A stretch of 56,968 bases of DNA from Comamonadaceae bacterium (GTDB lineage: Bacteria > Pseudomonadota > Gammaproteobacteria > Burkholderiales > Burkholderiaceae_C), in the NCBI GenBank assembly GCA_947375135.1, contig CANCER010000024.1, positions 1 to 56,968 of the forward strand, in the 5' to 3' direction. A model generated the notes under the pieces. It was not told the DNA's origin and did not search any database. It was given only the letters and a program-made list of their open reading frames with translations. This document shows, piece after piece, positions 25,073 to 34,074 of the stretch (the stretch's first letter is position 1; each line of letters opens with the position of its first letter). Both the position numbers and the translations under genes were made by a program.

Positions 25073-25900
25073 ATGCGCTCCATGAATAAATTGCTATTGA
25101 CCGCCCTGCTGGTGCTGGGCCCCTGCGTGGGCGTGCAGGCCGATACCGATGCGGCACTTCAGCAGGCCATTGCCAGCCCGGCACGCACGCCGGCTTATGC
25201 CGCACGCGACAGCTGGCGCCACCCCTACGAGACGCTGACCTTCTTCGGCTTGCGGCCCGACAGCCGCGTGGTGGAGATCAGCCCCGGTGGCGGCTGGTAC
25301 ACCGAAATTCTGGCGCCCTACTTGCGCGACAAGGGGCAGCTGGTTCTGGCGGCCGATGACCCGGAATCGACCAAGCCCGAAACGGTGAAGAGCCTGGAGC
25401 GGCTGAAAGCCAAGCTGGCTGCGCGGCCGGACGTTTATGACCGCGTGCAACTGGGCGTGTTGGCACCCCCGGCCAAGCTGGACTACGCGGCCCCCGGCAC
25501 GGCCGACCTGGTGCTGACCTTTCGCAATGTGCACAACTGGATGGACCAGGGAGATGGGGGCGTGCGTGCCGTGTTCGCCAGTGCCTACCGCAGCCTGAAG
25601 GCCGGCGGCGTGCTCGGCGTGGTGGAGCACCGCCTGCCCGCAGACAGGGCGCAGGACGCCACCAGCAGCAGCGGGTATGTGCACCAGGCCTATGTGGTGC
25701 GCATCGCGCAGGAGGTGGGCTTCACGCTGGAGGCCAGCTCCGAAATCAATGCCAACCCCAAGGACACGGCCGACCACACGGGTGGCGTCTGGGCACTGCC
25801 ACCGGGCTATGCCAACAAGGAGGTGGACCGGGAGCGCTACCAGGCCATCGGCGAAAGCGACCGCATGACGCTCAAGTTTGTGAAGCCCCGGCCTCAGTAG
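25073..25900 (+). CDS. Secreted methyltransferase-like protein (COG4798 type)
   Basis: A 275-residue protein with a signal peptide (MNKLLLTALLVLGPCVGVQA) and a Rossmann methyltransferase core. ATG 25073 is chosen for AAGGAAAC upstream. The SAM motif I region reads DSRVVEISPGGGWYTEILAP, with LVLAADDP as motif II and LVLTFRNVHNWMDQG as motif IV. Proteins of this group are annotated as predicted methyltransferases, yet an exported SAM enzyme is puzzling, since SAM is cytoplasmic. A damaged second copy lies at 48203-48690. No substrate can be inferred. Confidence 0.75.
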   Translation: MRSMNKLLLTALLVLGPCVGVQADTDAALQQAIASPARTPAYAARDSWRHPYETLTFFGLRPDSRVVEISPGGGWYTEILAPYLRDKGQLVLAADDPESTKPETVKSLERLKAKLAARPDVYDRVQLGVLAPPAKLDYAAPGTADLVLTFRNVHNWMDQGDGGVRAVFASAYRSLKAGGVLGVVEHRLPADRAQDATSSSGYVHQAYVVRIAQEVGFTLEASSEINANPKDTADHTGGVWALPPGYANKEVDRERYQAIGESDRMTLKFVKPRPQ

Positions 25901-26005
25901 GCGCGGGCAACTGCCCCTGGCTGGGGCAAGCTCGCAGTAAGTCCCCAACCCTAAAATATTTTCAGTTTTGGGGTTGGCTTACATATCAAGGAATGCGGGA
26001 ACACA

Positions 26006-27451
26006 ATGAGTATCGAACAGGAAGATCAACTATTACAGGCCTACATACAGCGCCAGGAATTGGCCGAAGAGATGCTGCCGAAGATCGGCAGGCTGTATCG
26101 CAACAACGGCATCCTGATGCGTGTTTACGGGCGGGCCATCAACAACGTGACCACCGTTGACATCCTCAAGACGCACCGTTTTGCGCGCCAGTACACCGGT
26201 GAAGAACTCTCCATTCAGCACAGCTTCAAACTGGTGGAGGCCATGGAAGGCCTGCAACTGGCCCCGGCAAAAATTGACCTGGGCCGCCTGACGAACCAAT
26301 GGCGCGCTGCGGGCAATGGCGTATCTGCCGCTGATTTTCTGCGTGAAGAATTGGCCCCTATCGTGGGCCACCACGACCCCCTGCTCAGCGAGCCCCGCGA
26401 CATTGTTCTGTACGGCTTTGGACGCATAGGCCGCTTGCTCGCGCGCCTGTTGATCGAGCGCACCGGCAAAGGCAACAAGATGCGCTTGCGCGCCATTGTG
26501 GTTCGCAAGGGCAAGGGCAACGACCTGGAAAAGCGCGCGGCACTGTTGCGCCGGGATTCCGTACACGGCCCGTTCAACGGCTCGATTGTTGTGGATGCGG
26601 AGAACGGCGGCATCATCGCCAACGGTGTTTTCATCAAGGTGATTTACGGCGAAGGCCCGGACAAGATCGACTACACGGCGCTCGGCATCAGCAATGCCAT
26701 CGTGATCGACAACACCGGTTCCTGGCGTGATGAGGCAGGCCTGTCACTGCACCTGCAAAGCCCGGGCGTGTCCCGCGTGCTGCTGACCGCGCCGGGCAAG
26801 GGCGCGCTCAAGAACATCGTCTACGGCATCAACAGTGGCGACCTGGTGGATGAGGACAAAATCGTCACGGCCGCCAGCTGCACCACCAACGCCATCGTGC
26901 CGGTGCTCAAGGCCTTGAATGACAAGTTCGGCATCGAGCACGGCCATGTGGAGACCGTGCATTCCTACACCAACGACCAGAACCTGATCGACAACTACCA
27001 CAGTGCAGATCGCCGTGGCCGCAGCGCGCCGCTCAACATGGTGATTACCGAGACCGGTGCTGCCAAGGCCGTGGCCAAGGCATTGCCGGAACTCGTAGGC
27101 AAGCTCACCGGCAACTCCATTCGCGTGCCTACGCCGAACGTGAGCATGGCCATCCTGAACCTGACCCTGGGCACCCAGACCACCAAGGAAGAGATCAACG
27201 CACACCTGCGTGGCTGTGCCTTGAGCCCCGAGTTCCAGGAACAGATTGACTACAGCACCTCGACTGAAATCGTATCGAGCGATCTGGTGGGCTCGCGCCA
27301 CGCCGGTGTAGTGGACTCGCAAGCCACCATCGCCAACGGCCGCAATGTCGTGCTCTACGTGTGGTACGACAACGAATTCGGTTACAGCTGCCAGGTGGTG
27401 CGCCTGGCGCAACAGATGGCGGGCATTCAATTCGCGTCGTTCCCGGCGTAA
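26006..27451 (+). CDS. gap: Glyceraldehyde-3-phosphate dehydrogenase, long form
   Basis: A 481-residue GAPDH, about 145 residues longer than the common form. The extra N-terminal helical domain (1-130, IEQEDQLLQAYIQRQELAEE at the start) precedes the NAD-binding start YGFGRIGRLLARLL (about 135). Catalytic C292 is in TAASCTTNAIVP, and the partner histidine follows in ETVHSYTNDQNL. The enzyme oxidises glyceraldehyde 3-phosphate with phosphate and NAD(P), a central step of glycolysis or, in reverse, gluconeogenesis. Long forms of this type are known in several proteobacteria. Single gene with its own intrinsic terminator. Confidence 0.92.
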   Translation: MSIEQEDQLLQAYIQRQELAEEMLPKIGRLYRNNGILMRVYGRAINNVTTVDILKTHRFARQYTGEELSIQHSFKLVEAMEGLQLAPAKIDLGRLTNQWRAAGNGVSAADFLREELAPIVGHHDPLLSEPRDIVLYGFGRIGRLLARLLIERTGKGNKMRLRAIVVRKGKGNDLEKRAALLRRDSVHGPFNGSIVVDAENGGIIANGVFIKVIYGEGPDKIDYTALGISNAIVIDNTGSWRDEAGLSLHLQSPGVSRVLLTAPGKGALKNIVYGINSGDLVDEDKIVTAASCTTNAIVPVLKALNDKFGIEHGHVETVHSYTNDQNLIDNYHSADRRGRSAPLNMVITETGAAKAVAKALPELVGKLTGNSIRVPTPNVSMAILNLTLGTQTTKEEINAHLRGCALSPEFQEQIDYSTSTEIVSSDLVGSRHAGVVDSQATIANGRNVVLYVWYDNEFGYSCQVVRLAQQMAGIQFASFPA

Positions 27452-27471
27452 TTCAAGCGGTACCCGATCAA

Positions 27472-27510
27472 GGGGCTGCCGTGCTTGCGCACGGCAGCCC
27501 TTTTGTTTTT
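27472..27510 (+). terminator. Intrinsic terminator of gap
   Basis: A perfect 12-bp stem (GGGCTGCCGTGC and GCACGGCAGCCC, 27473-27500) with loop TTGC and T-rich tail TTTTGTTTTT, 21 bp after the gap stop. Confidence 0.92.
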
Positions 27511-27656
27511 GTACAGCACGGATCACGCACGGTGGTAGATGGGATCGTGCTGCTGGTGGACCTGCTCAGCCAGGTGTATTGCAGAGGGGGAATTCTGGGT
27601 GCAGCGGCCGGGCGCACGCTCGCAAGTGCCTGGTACCAGCGCAGTTCGTTTATGCG

Positions 27657-27736
27657 GTTTTGTAATTTAGAAGCTCCGATTCAGTCGTTCCCGAACGCAC
27701 CACAAGCTTCCAGAATCCACCCCACGCACTCTTGCA
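27657..27736 (+). promoter_or_regulatory. Leader element shared with the sbp promoter region
   Basis: Upstream of ssuE. Contains TTTTGTAATTTAGAAG, CGATTCAGTCGTTCC, CAGAATCCACCCCA and GCACTCT, matching 3517-3597 block by block. CAGAAT at 27711-27716 may be the -10. It ends 34 bp before the ssuE start. Probable binding region for CysB or an SsuR/Cbl-like activator, by inference from the genes it precedes. Confidence 0.55.
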
Positions 27737-27769
27737 AAACACCCGCTGCCACACAACCCAAGGTCCACG

Positions 27770-28360
27770 ATGTCTGTTCTTTTAATTGCCGGAAGCCCGT
27801 CTGAGCGCTCGCGCACCGCCGCCCTGCTGGAAGCTGCGGGACAGCGCCTGGAAACGCGCGGTGTGCTGGTGGACCGGCTGCGTGTGCGGGACCTCTCACC
27901 CCAGGCCCTGATACTGGCCGACTTCGGCCACCGCTCCATCAGCCAGGCCACGGGCCAGGTGGCACAGGCGAAGGTCATCATCGTGGCCACTCCCGTTTAC
28001 AAGGCCGCCTACAGTGGCGTGCTCAAGGCGTTTCTGGACCTGCTGCCGCAAGACGCGTTTGCCGGAAAAACCGTGCTACCCCTGGCCACCGGCGGCAGCC
28101 CTAACCACATGCTGGCACTGGACTATGCGCTGCGCCCGGTGCTGCAGTCACTGGGTGCACGCCACATCCTGTCCGGCATATTTGCCACGGACACGCAGGT
28201 GACGCTGTCGCCCGAAGGCTCTTACAGCGTGGCGCCGGACATCTCTGCACGGCTGGACGCCGCCGTCGAGATCCTGCTCGCTGAAGCACTGAACCATTCA
28301 CTGGGACACGCCGGGCGTTTTGCGCCGGTGCACTTTTCGCAGGTGCGATGTAGCGTGTAG
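27770..28360 (+). CDS. ssuE: NADPH-dependent FMN reductase of sulfonate use
   Basis: A 196-residue flavodoxin-fold reductase that supplies reduced FMN to the monooxygenase SsuD. The FMN phosphate loop is LIAGSPSERSRTAALLEAAG (5-24), and the second flavin loop is ATPVYKAAYSGVLKAFLDLL (about 73-92). LPLATGGSPNHMLALDYALR is characteristic of SsuE/MsuE. It is the first gene of the ssu locus and lies directly behind the shared leader element. The next gene starts 109 bp downstream. Confidence 0.92.
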   Translation: MSVLLIAGSPSERSRTAALLEAAGQRLETRGVLVDRLRVRDLSPQALILADFGHRSISQATGQVAQAKVIIVATPVYKAAYSGVLKAFLDLLPQDAFAGKTVLPLATGGSPNHMLALDYALRPVLQSLGARHILSGIFATDTQVTLSPEGSYSVAPDISARLDAAVEILLAEALNHSLGHAGRFAPVHFSQVRCSV

Positions 28361-28469
28361 CAGCACCTCCCCACTGCGCATTGAGCGCACTCCTTTTCAC
28401 CGTCTCCAAAGGGCTGCCACCGCAGCCGGGGACAAGGCTTGCCCACATTTTTTAAAGAGAGAAAAGCAC

Positions 28470-29429
28470 ATGACTTCTGCCCACCTCAACCGCCGCCAGT
28501 TGCTGGCCACCGCTGCCGCATCGGCGGCGCTCATCGCCAGCAGCGGTGCCCTGGCGCAAGCTGCGTCGCGCACCCTGCGCATCGGTTACCAGAAGGGCTG
28601 GCTGTCCATCCTCAAGGGCCGTGGCACGCTGGAAAAGCGCCTCACGCCGCTGGGTGTGGGCATCACCTGGACCGAGTTCAACGCCGGCCCTGTGCAGCTC
28701 GAAGCACTGAACGTGGGCTCGATTGATTTTGGTGATGTGGGCGAAGCGCCCCCCATCTTTGCCCAGGCCGCCGGTGCGCCCTTGGTGTACGTGGGCGCCA
28801 CTGTGCCGCGCCCGCACCTCGAAGCTGTTCTAGTGCCCAAGGACTCGACCATCAAGACCGTGGCCGACTTGAAGGGCAAGCGCATTGCCTTCAACAAGGG
28901 CAGCAACGTGCAGTATTTTCTGGTCAAGCTGCTGGAGAAGAACGGCCTGAAATACAGCGACGTCACCCCCATCTTTTTGCCACCGCCCGATGCCCGCGCC
29001 GCCTTCCAAAAAGGCGCGGTGGATGCCTGGATCATCTGGGACCCCTTCCTTGCTGCCGCGCAAAAAACACTGGAGGCGCGCCTGCTGGTGGACGGTAACG
29101 GCATCGTCAACAACCGCCAGTACTACTTCAGCTCGCGCGACTTCGCCACCAAGAACACCGACGTGCTGAAGATCGCGATTGAAGAGATCAATGCCATCGA
29201 CACCTGGATAGGCGCCAACAAGAACGCAGCGGCCACGGAGCTGGCAACCGTGCTGGGCCTGGACAAGAGCATCACCGAGCTCTACGTGGGCCGTGCCGCT
29301 TTTGGTACCAAGACCGTGACCAGCGACATCCTGGCCGAGCAGCAGGCCATTGCCGACACCTTCTTCGAGTTGAAGCTGATCCCCAAAAAGCTCAACCTGT
29401 TGCACGCAGCCCCCATCAACCTGGGCTAA
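28470..29429 (+). CDS. ssuA: Aliphatic sulfonate-binding protein (first of two)
   Basis: A 319-residue periplasmic binding protein of the SsuA/NitT/TauA class that delivers alkanesulfonates to SsuBC. ATG 28470 (AGAGAG upstream) gives a Tat-like or Sec signal, NRRQLLATAAASAALIASSG, cleaved near ALAQA. Ligand-binding family segments are RIGYQKGWLSILKGRGTLEK, FNAGPVQLEALNVGSIDFGD and DAWIIWDPFLAAAQ. A paralogue follows after 18 bp; the two are similar along their whole length and probably differ in substrate range. Confidence 0.93.
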   Translation: MTSAHLNRRQLLATAAASAALIASSGALAQAASRTLRIGYQKGWLSILKGRGTLEKRLTPLGVGITWTEFNAGPVQLEALNVGSIDFGDVGEAPPIFAQAAGAPLVYVGATVPRPHLEAVLVPKDSTIKTVADLKGKRIAFNKGSNVQYFLVKLLEKNGLKYSDVTPIFLPPPDARAAFQKGAVDAWIIWDPFLAAAQKTLEARLLVDGNGIVNNRQYYFSSRDFATKNTDVLKIAIEEINAIDTWIGANKNAAATELATVLGLDKSITELYVGRAAFGTKTVTSDILAEQQAIADTFFELKLIPKKLNLLHAAPINLG

Positions 29430-29447
29430 TGCCTTTTGCAGAAGACC

Positions 29448-30476
29448 ATGATGACCCAAGACACCGCAACCGGAAACAAGCGCCGCGGTCTGCTGCGCAT
29501 GCTGGCATTGAGCGCCAGCGCCTGGGGCCTGAGCGCGCCGCTGGCAAGCCCCGCCTTTGCGCAGGCAACGCCGACGGCGAAAGCCCCCGAATTGCTGCGC
29601 ATCGGTTACCAGAAGTCTGCCGTCAACCTGGTCATCCTCAAGCAGCAGGGCGTGCTGGAAAAGCGCTTTCCCGCCACCAAGGTGGTGTGGGTGGAATTCC
29701 CAGCCGGGCCGCAGTTGCTCGAAGCATTGGCCGTGGGCAGCCTGGAGTTCGGCCTGACCGGCGATGCACCGCCCGTGTTTGCACAGGCTGCGGCCAAGGA
29801 CCTGGTCTATGTGGGTGCCGAGCCGCCCAAGCCCGACAGCTCGGCCATTCTGGTGCTGCGCGACTCGCCACTGAGAACCCTGGCCGAACTCAAGGGCAAG
29901 AAGGTCGCCCTGCAAAAGGGTTCGAGCGCGCATTACCTGCTGGTGCGTGCGGTGGAAAAAGCCGGCCTGCAGTGGAGCGACATCACCCCCATCTACCTGA
30001 CCCCGGCCGATGCCCGCGCCGCCTTTGAGCGCAAAAGCGTGGACGCCTGGGCCATCTGGGACCCGTTCTATTCCGCCACCCAGCTCGCCATCCAGGCGCG
30101 TGCCCTGGCCACCGGGCGCGGACTGTCCAGCAACAACTCGTTTTACCTGGCCTCGCTGCCGCTGGCCACGCAACACGCAGACACCATCGCGGCCCTGCTG
30201 GAAGAGCTGACGGGGGCCGACCGGTTCGCACAGAACAGCCGTCCCCAGGCCATCAAGCTGATTGCCGACTTCAGTGGTCTGGACGCCGGTGTGGTCAGCC
30301 TGTTTCTGCAGCGCCGCCCGCCCTCGCCGGTGGGCCCGCTGAACGCCAGCACGCGTGCCGACCAGCAAAAGGTGGCCGATGCATTTTTCAAGATCGGCCT
30401 GATTCCCAAGGCCGTGCAGGTGGCCGACATTGTCTGGACCGCGCCCGCATTGCGCGTGGCAGCCGGCAAGCCCTGA
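29448..30476 (+). CDS. ssuA: Aliphatic sulfonate-binding protein (second of two)
   Basis: A 342-residue paralogue of the preceding protein. It has a longer signal region (GLLRMLALSASAWGLSAPLA, cleavage near AFAQA) and the family segments RIGYQKSAVNLVILKQQGVL, FPAGPQLLEALAVGSLEFGL and DAWAIWDPFYSATQ. ATG 29448 or 29451 are both possible; the GAAG just upstream does not decide. Having two tandem binding proteins before one SsuDCB set suggests sharing of one permease by two receptors. The nearest shared motif, WIWDPF-like, is usual for SsuA. Confidence 0.92.
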   Translation: MMTQDTATGNKRRGLLRMLALSASAWGLSAPLASPAFAQATPTAKAPELLRIGYQKSAVNLVILKQQGVLEKRFPATKVVWVEFPAGPQLLEALAVGSLEFGLTGDAPPVFAQAAAKDLVYVGAEPPKPDSSAILVLRDSPLRTLAELKGKKVALQKGSSAHYLLVRAVEKAGLQWSDITPIYLTPADARAAFERKSVDAWAIWDPFYSATQLAIQARALATGRGLSSNNSFYLASLPLATQHADTIAALLEELTGADRFAQNSRPQAIKLIADFSGLDAGVVSLFLQRRPPSPVGPLNASTRADQQKVADAFFKIGLIPKAVQVADIVWTAPALRVAAGKP

Positions 30477-30533
30477 GGCCTCGTTTTCCGCACATCCGCA
30501 TCCTGTTCACCACCGTTTCACACCGCTCCCATC

Positions 30534-31712
30534 ATGAAAATTTTCTGGTTTATCCCCACCCATGGCGACAGCCGCTACCTCGGCTCCGCAGAAGGCGCAC
30601 GCGTCGTCGACCTCAACTACCTCAAGCAGGTGGCACAGGCGGCAGACAGCCTGGGCTATGAAGGCGTGCTCATCCCCACCGGCCGCTCCTGCGAAGACCC
30701 CTGGGTGGTGGCCTCCGCCCTGCTCTCGGTCACCACGCGCCTGAAGTTTCTGGTCGCCGTGCGCCCGGGCCTTCACCAGCCCGCGCTGGCCGCACGCATG
30801 GCCGCCACCTTCGACCGCCTGTCCGGCGGGCGCCTGCTGATCAATCTGGTGACCGGTGGTGACCAGGCCGAGCTCGAAGGTGACGGCGTCTATCTGGACC
30901 ATGCCGCACGCTACGAACAGTCAGCCGAATTCATACGCATCTGGCGCGAAATCATCCGCAACAGCCACGAGGGCAAGAGCTACGACTTTGAAGGCAAGCA
31001 CCTCAGCGTCAAGGGCGCCAAGCTGCTGTATCCCTCGCTGCAACAGCCGCATCCTCCGGTGTACTTCGGTGGCTCCTCGCCGGCTGCGCATGACCTGGCG
31101 GCCGAGCAGGTGGAGGCCTATCTGACCTGGGGCGAACCGCCTGCGGATGTCGCCAAAAAAGTGATCGATGTGCGCGCCCGTGCCGCAAAGCTCGGCCGCA
31201 CCGTCCAGTTCGGCATACGCCTGCATGTGATCGTGCGCGAGACCGAAGACCAGGCCTGGGCTGCCGCCGATGCGCTGATCAGCAAGCTGGATGACAAGAC
31301 GGTTGCCACGGCACAGAGCGCCTTCGCAAAAATGGATTCCGAAGGCCAGCGCCGCATGGCGGCACTCCACGCAGGCGGCACGAAGCGATCCCGCGCCGAC
31401 CTCGAAATCAGCCCCAACCTCTGGGCCGGCGTGGGCCTGGCGCGCAGCGGTGCCGGCACCGCGCTGGTGGGCGATCCGAAGACCGTGGCCACGCGCATCA
31501 CCGAGTACGCAGCCCTGGGCATCGACATCTTTGTGCTCTCGGGCTACCCGCATCTGGAAGAGGCCTACCGCTTTGCCGAATTGGTGTTTCCGTTGCTGCC
31601 TCTTGATGTGCAAAACAAGCTCAGCGGTGGCTCGCTGTTCGGTCCGCTGGGCGAGGTGGTGGCCAATGTGGGCGCGCCCAATGTGGCCAAGCGCGAGGCG
31701 CAGACGGCATGA
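30534..31712 (+). CDS. ssuD: FMNH2-dependent alkanesulfonate monooxygenase
   Basis: A 392-residue TIM-barrel flavin monooxygenase of the luciferase-like family. It uses FMNH2 from SsuE and O2 to split the C-S bond of alkanesulfonates to aldehyde and sulfite. The [20 protein letters not shown] start, the [20 protein letters not shown] stretch, [20 protein letters not shown] and the mobile-loop region with [10 protein letters not shown] are near-identical in type to E. coli SsuD (381 aa). It lies 57 bp after the second ssuA and overlaps ssuC by four bases. Confidence 0.95.
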   Translation: MKIFWFIPTHGDSRYLGSAEGARVVDLNYLKQVAQAADSLGYEGVLIPTGRSCEDPWVVASALLSVTTRLKFLVAVRPGLHQPALAARMAATFDRLSGGRLLINLVTGGDQAELEGDGVYLDHAARYEQSAEFIRIWREIIRNSHEGKSYDFEGKHLSVKGAKLLYPSLQQPHPPVYFGGSSPAAHDLAAEQVEAYLTWGEPPADVAKKVIDVRARAAKLGRTVQFGIRLHVIVRETEDQAWAAADALISKLDDKTVATAQSAFAKMDSEGQRRMAALHAGGTKRSRADLEISPNLWAGVGLARSGAGTALVGDPKTVATRITEYAALGIDIFVLSGYPHLEEAYRFAELVFPLLPLDVQNKLSGGSLFGPLGEVVANVGAPNVAKREAQTA

Positions 31713-32602
31713 CGCAGACGGCACGCGACCTGTCCACGCCCACCGGCGTGGACACCATCGATGCGCCGGGCTTCGGCTTCCTGCCGGTGGTTCCGCTGGA
31801 CTCCGCTGATGTGCAGAGGCTGTTGACGTTGCTGCGCGGTGTTGCGCAACAGTTCATTCCTTGGCTGGTACCCCTGGCGCTGATTGCGCTGTGGCAATGG
31901 AGCTCTGCCAGCGGCTGGCTGTCCAATCGGGTACTCCCCGCGCCACTGGATGTAGGCAAGGCCTTCTGGACCCTGGCCGCCTCCGGCGAGCTCTGGGTGC
32001 ATGTGAAGGTAAGTGCCGCGCGAGCGCTGACCGGCCTGGCGATTGGCGGGGGCTTGGGTCTGCTGCTGGGCCTGCTGACCGGCTCGGTGCGGGTGGCCGA
32101 GACACTGCTCGACTCCTCCATCCAGATGGTGCGCAACATCCCCGCGCTGGCCATGATTCCGCTGGTGATTTTGTGGTTTGGCATTGACGAGTCGGCCAAG
32201 CTGTTTCTGATTGCGGTGTCGGTTTTCTTCCCGATTTACCTCAACACCTTCCACGGCATCCGCAATGTGGACCCCGGCCTGATCGAGATGGCACGCAGCT
32301 ACGGCCTGAACCGCTGGCAGCTCTACACGCAGGTGATATTGCCCGGCGCCCTGTCCAGCATTCTGGTGGGCCTGCGTTTTTCTCTGGGGCTGATGTGGGT
32401 GATTTTGATCGTCGCCGAAACCATCTCGGCCCAGGCCGGCATCGGCTACCTGACCATGAATGCGCGCGAGTTTTTGCAGACCGACATTGTGCTGGTGGGC
32501 ATATTGCTCTACGCCATTCTGGGCAAGCTGGCCGACCTGTTTGCGCGCGGCCTGGAGCAGTACTGGCTGCGCTGGCACCCCGGTTACCAGAACGCGCATT
32601 GA
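31709..32602 (+). CDS. ssuC: Sulfonate ABC transporter permease
   Basis: A 297-residue inner-membrane permease with about six helices from residue 50 on. The EAA loop is visible at [20 protein letters not shown] (about 193-212), contacting the ATPase. A longer cytoplasmic N-terminus (about 45 residues) precedes the first helix. The ATGA overlap with ssuD implies coupled translation. It forms the transport channel with SsuB. Confidence 0.93.
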   Translation: MTQTARDLSTPTGVDTIDAPGFGFLPVVPLDSADVQRLLTLLRGVAQQFIPWLVPLALIALWQWSSASGWLSNRVLPAPLDVGKAFWTLAASGELWVHVKVSAARALTGLAIGGGLGLLLGLLTGSVRVAETLLDSSIQMVRNIPALAMIPLVILWFGIDESAKLFLIAVSVFFPIYLNTFHGIRNVDPGLIEMARSYGLNRWQLYTQVILPGALSSILVGLRFSLGLMWVILIVAETISAQAGIGYLTMNAREFLQTDIVLVGILLYAILGKLADLFARGLEQYWLRWHPGYQNAH

Positions 32603-32613
32603 ACAAGAACACC

Positions 32614-33486
32614 ATGACCCTCACAACCGATACCCGCGTGAACGCGCACGCCACTGCGTCCACGCCTGCAGCGACTGTCGACCCCGCCACAGCGCGCCGC
32701 GGCGTGGCGCTCTCTGCGCAAGGCCTGAGCAAACGCTACGGCAAGCGCACCGTGCTGGACCGCGCCCAGCTGGAGATACAGCCCGGCGAATTTGTCGCCA
32801 TCGTGGGCCGCAGCGGCTGCGGCAAAAGCACGCTGCTGCGTCTGGTCGCCGGGCTGGAGAATGCCAGTGCGGGCACGCTGCAGATTGACCAGCGTGAGGT
32901 CAGGGGCCTGCGCGAGAACACCCGCATCATGTTTCAGGACGCACGCCTCTTGCCCTGGAAACGCGTGATAGCCAACGTGGCCCTGGGGCTGGCAGCGTCG
33001 GACCACGGCGCTGCGGCCAAGGTGCTGGAGCAGGTGGGCCTGGCCGACCGCGGCGGCGAGTGGCCGGCGCGCCTGTCGGGTGGCCAGCGCCAGCGCGTGG
33101 CTTTGGCTCGCGCCCTGGTGCACCAGCCCGATTTGCTGTTGCTGGACGAACCGCTGGGCGCGCTGGATGCGCTGACCCGCATCGAGATGCACAGCCTGAT
33201 TGAAAACCTGTGGCTACACAACGGCTTCACCGCCCTGCTGGTGACCCACGATGTGCAGGAAGCTGTGGCCCTGGCCGACCGCGTGGTGCTGATCGAGGAC
33301 GGCGTGATTGCGCTGGATCTGCGCATTGATTTGCCGCGCCCGCGCCACCGCGGCGACCCGCGCTTTGCCGCGCTGGAAGAGCGCCTGCTGGACCGCGTGC
33401 TGCAGCGCCCTGGCAAGGAAGAACCACAAGACCCACCGCCCGCGTGGCCGGGCACCCCGGCGCACGGCCTGCGCTGGGCCATCTGA
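32614..33486 (+). CDS. ssuB: Sulfonate ABC transporter ATPase
   Basis: A 290-residue ATP-binding subunit. Walker [10 protein letters not shown] at 65-73, Q-loop in [15 protein letters not shown], signature [15 protein letters not shown], Walker [13 protein letters not shown], and H-loop in [17 protein letters not shown] use ATG 32614; a TTG at 32599 overlapping the ssuC stop is an in-frame option. The first ~30 residues are an unconserved extension. The last ~35 residues (from about 255) are rich in Pro and Arg. Confidence 0.93.
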   Translation: MTLTTDTRVNAHATASTPAATVDPATARRGVALSAQGLSKRYGKRTVLDRAQLEIQPGEFVAIVGRSGCGKSTLLRLVAGLENASAGTLQIDQREVRGLRENTRIMFQDARLLPWKRVIANVALGLAASDHGAAAKVLEQVGLADRGGEWPARLSGGQRQRVALARALVHQPDLLLLDEPLGALDALTRIEMHSLIENLWLHNGFTALLVTHDVQEAVALADRVVLIEDGVIALDLRIDLPRPRHRGDPRFAALEERLLDRVLQRPGKEEPQDPPPAWPGTPAHGLRWAI

Positions 33487-33534
33487 TTTTTTTGCATCCC
33501 ATTTTTTAGTTAAGGGACTTTCAAGGAGAACCCC

Positions 33535-33750
33535 ATGTCCATTCAAGCCATCAACGTACGCAACCAATTCCGCGGCAAGGTACGCGAAATCATCCGCGGT
33601 GACGTGGTCTCCGAAGTGGATGTCGAGACGCCCTGGGGCATCGTCACATCGGTGATCACCACCCGCTCGGTCAACGATCTGCAACTGGTGGTGGGCTCCG
33701 AAGTGGTGGCACTGGTGAAGTCCACCGAAGTCTCTATCGCCAAACTCTGA
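33535..33750 (+). CDS. TOBE/Mop-domain molybdate-binding protein
   Basis: A 71-residue single TOBE (Mop) domain with typical segments INVRNQFRGKVREIIRGDVV and VNDLQLVVGSEVVALVKSTE. AAGGAGA precedes the ATG. Small Mop proteins assemble into hexamers that store molybdate; since molybdate and sulfate are similar oxyanions, several ssu loci carry one. It lies 48 bp after ssuB on the same strand and is probably the last gene of the operon. Confidence 0.9.
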   Translation: MSIQAINVRNQFRGKVREIIRGDVVSEVDVETPWGIVTSVITTRSVNDLQLVVGSEVVALVKSTEVSIAKL

Positions 33751-34074
33751 TACCTTTGCCGTAAGGGTCGCGCACGGAAGCAAACGCGCATCGCCGTGGT
33801 TGCGGCCGTGTAGCCGCCATGGGCGACTCAAACGACGGGTGAATGGTGCAGACGGGCTGATTCCGGCCATGCACTCGTCACCGGCTTGGGCTTGGGCTTG
33901 GGATTGGCCGAATCGGGCGAATCCTTGCAACCTGCCGCAAGCTTCAATGGGGATGCCCGCTTCGAGCGGATGCAGACAGGAGCGCGGTCAAGTTTTCCAC
34001 TGCGGGTTCCAGGGGCCGACGCCTCCCTGGAAGACGTCGCTCACCCCCCTTGTGACGCTTTCGCGAATTCAGTC
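33751..34074. other. Intergenic stretch with no supported gene
   Basis: About 320 bp between the ssu locus and the convergent bestrophin gene. A short G/T-rich low-complexity run (GGCTTGGGCTTGGGCTTGGG, near 33883) is the only structure seen; no clear terminator. Confidence 0.5.

Noticed and set aside
27658..27736. A riboswitch (SAM or similar) as explanation of the ssuE/sbp shared leader
   Set aside because: I see no convincing conserved stem or known aptamer core; a DNA-level regulatory region is the simpler reading.
28830..30368. A 512-codon - strand frame opposite the two ssuA genes
   Set aside because: It mirrors the codon periodicity of the ssuA genes and shows repeated low-complexity Gly/Gln/His; no domain or ribosome binding site.
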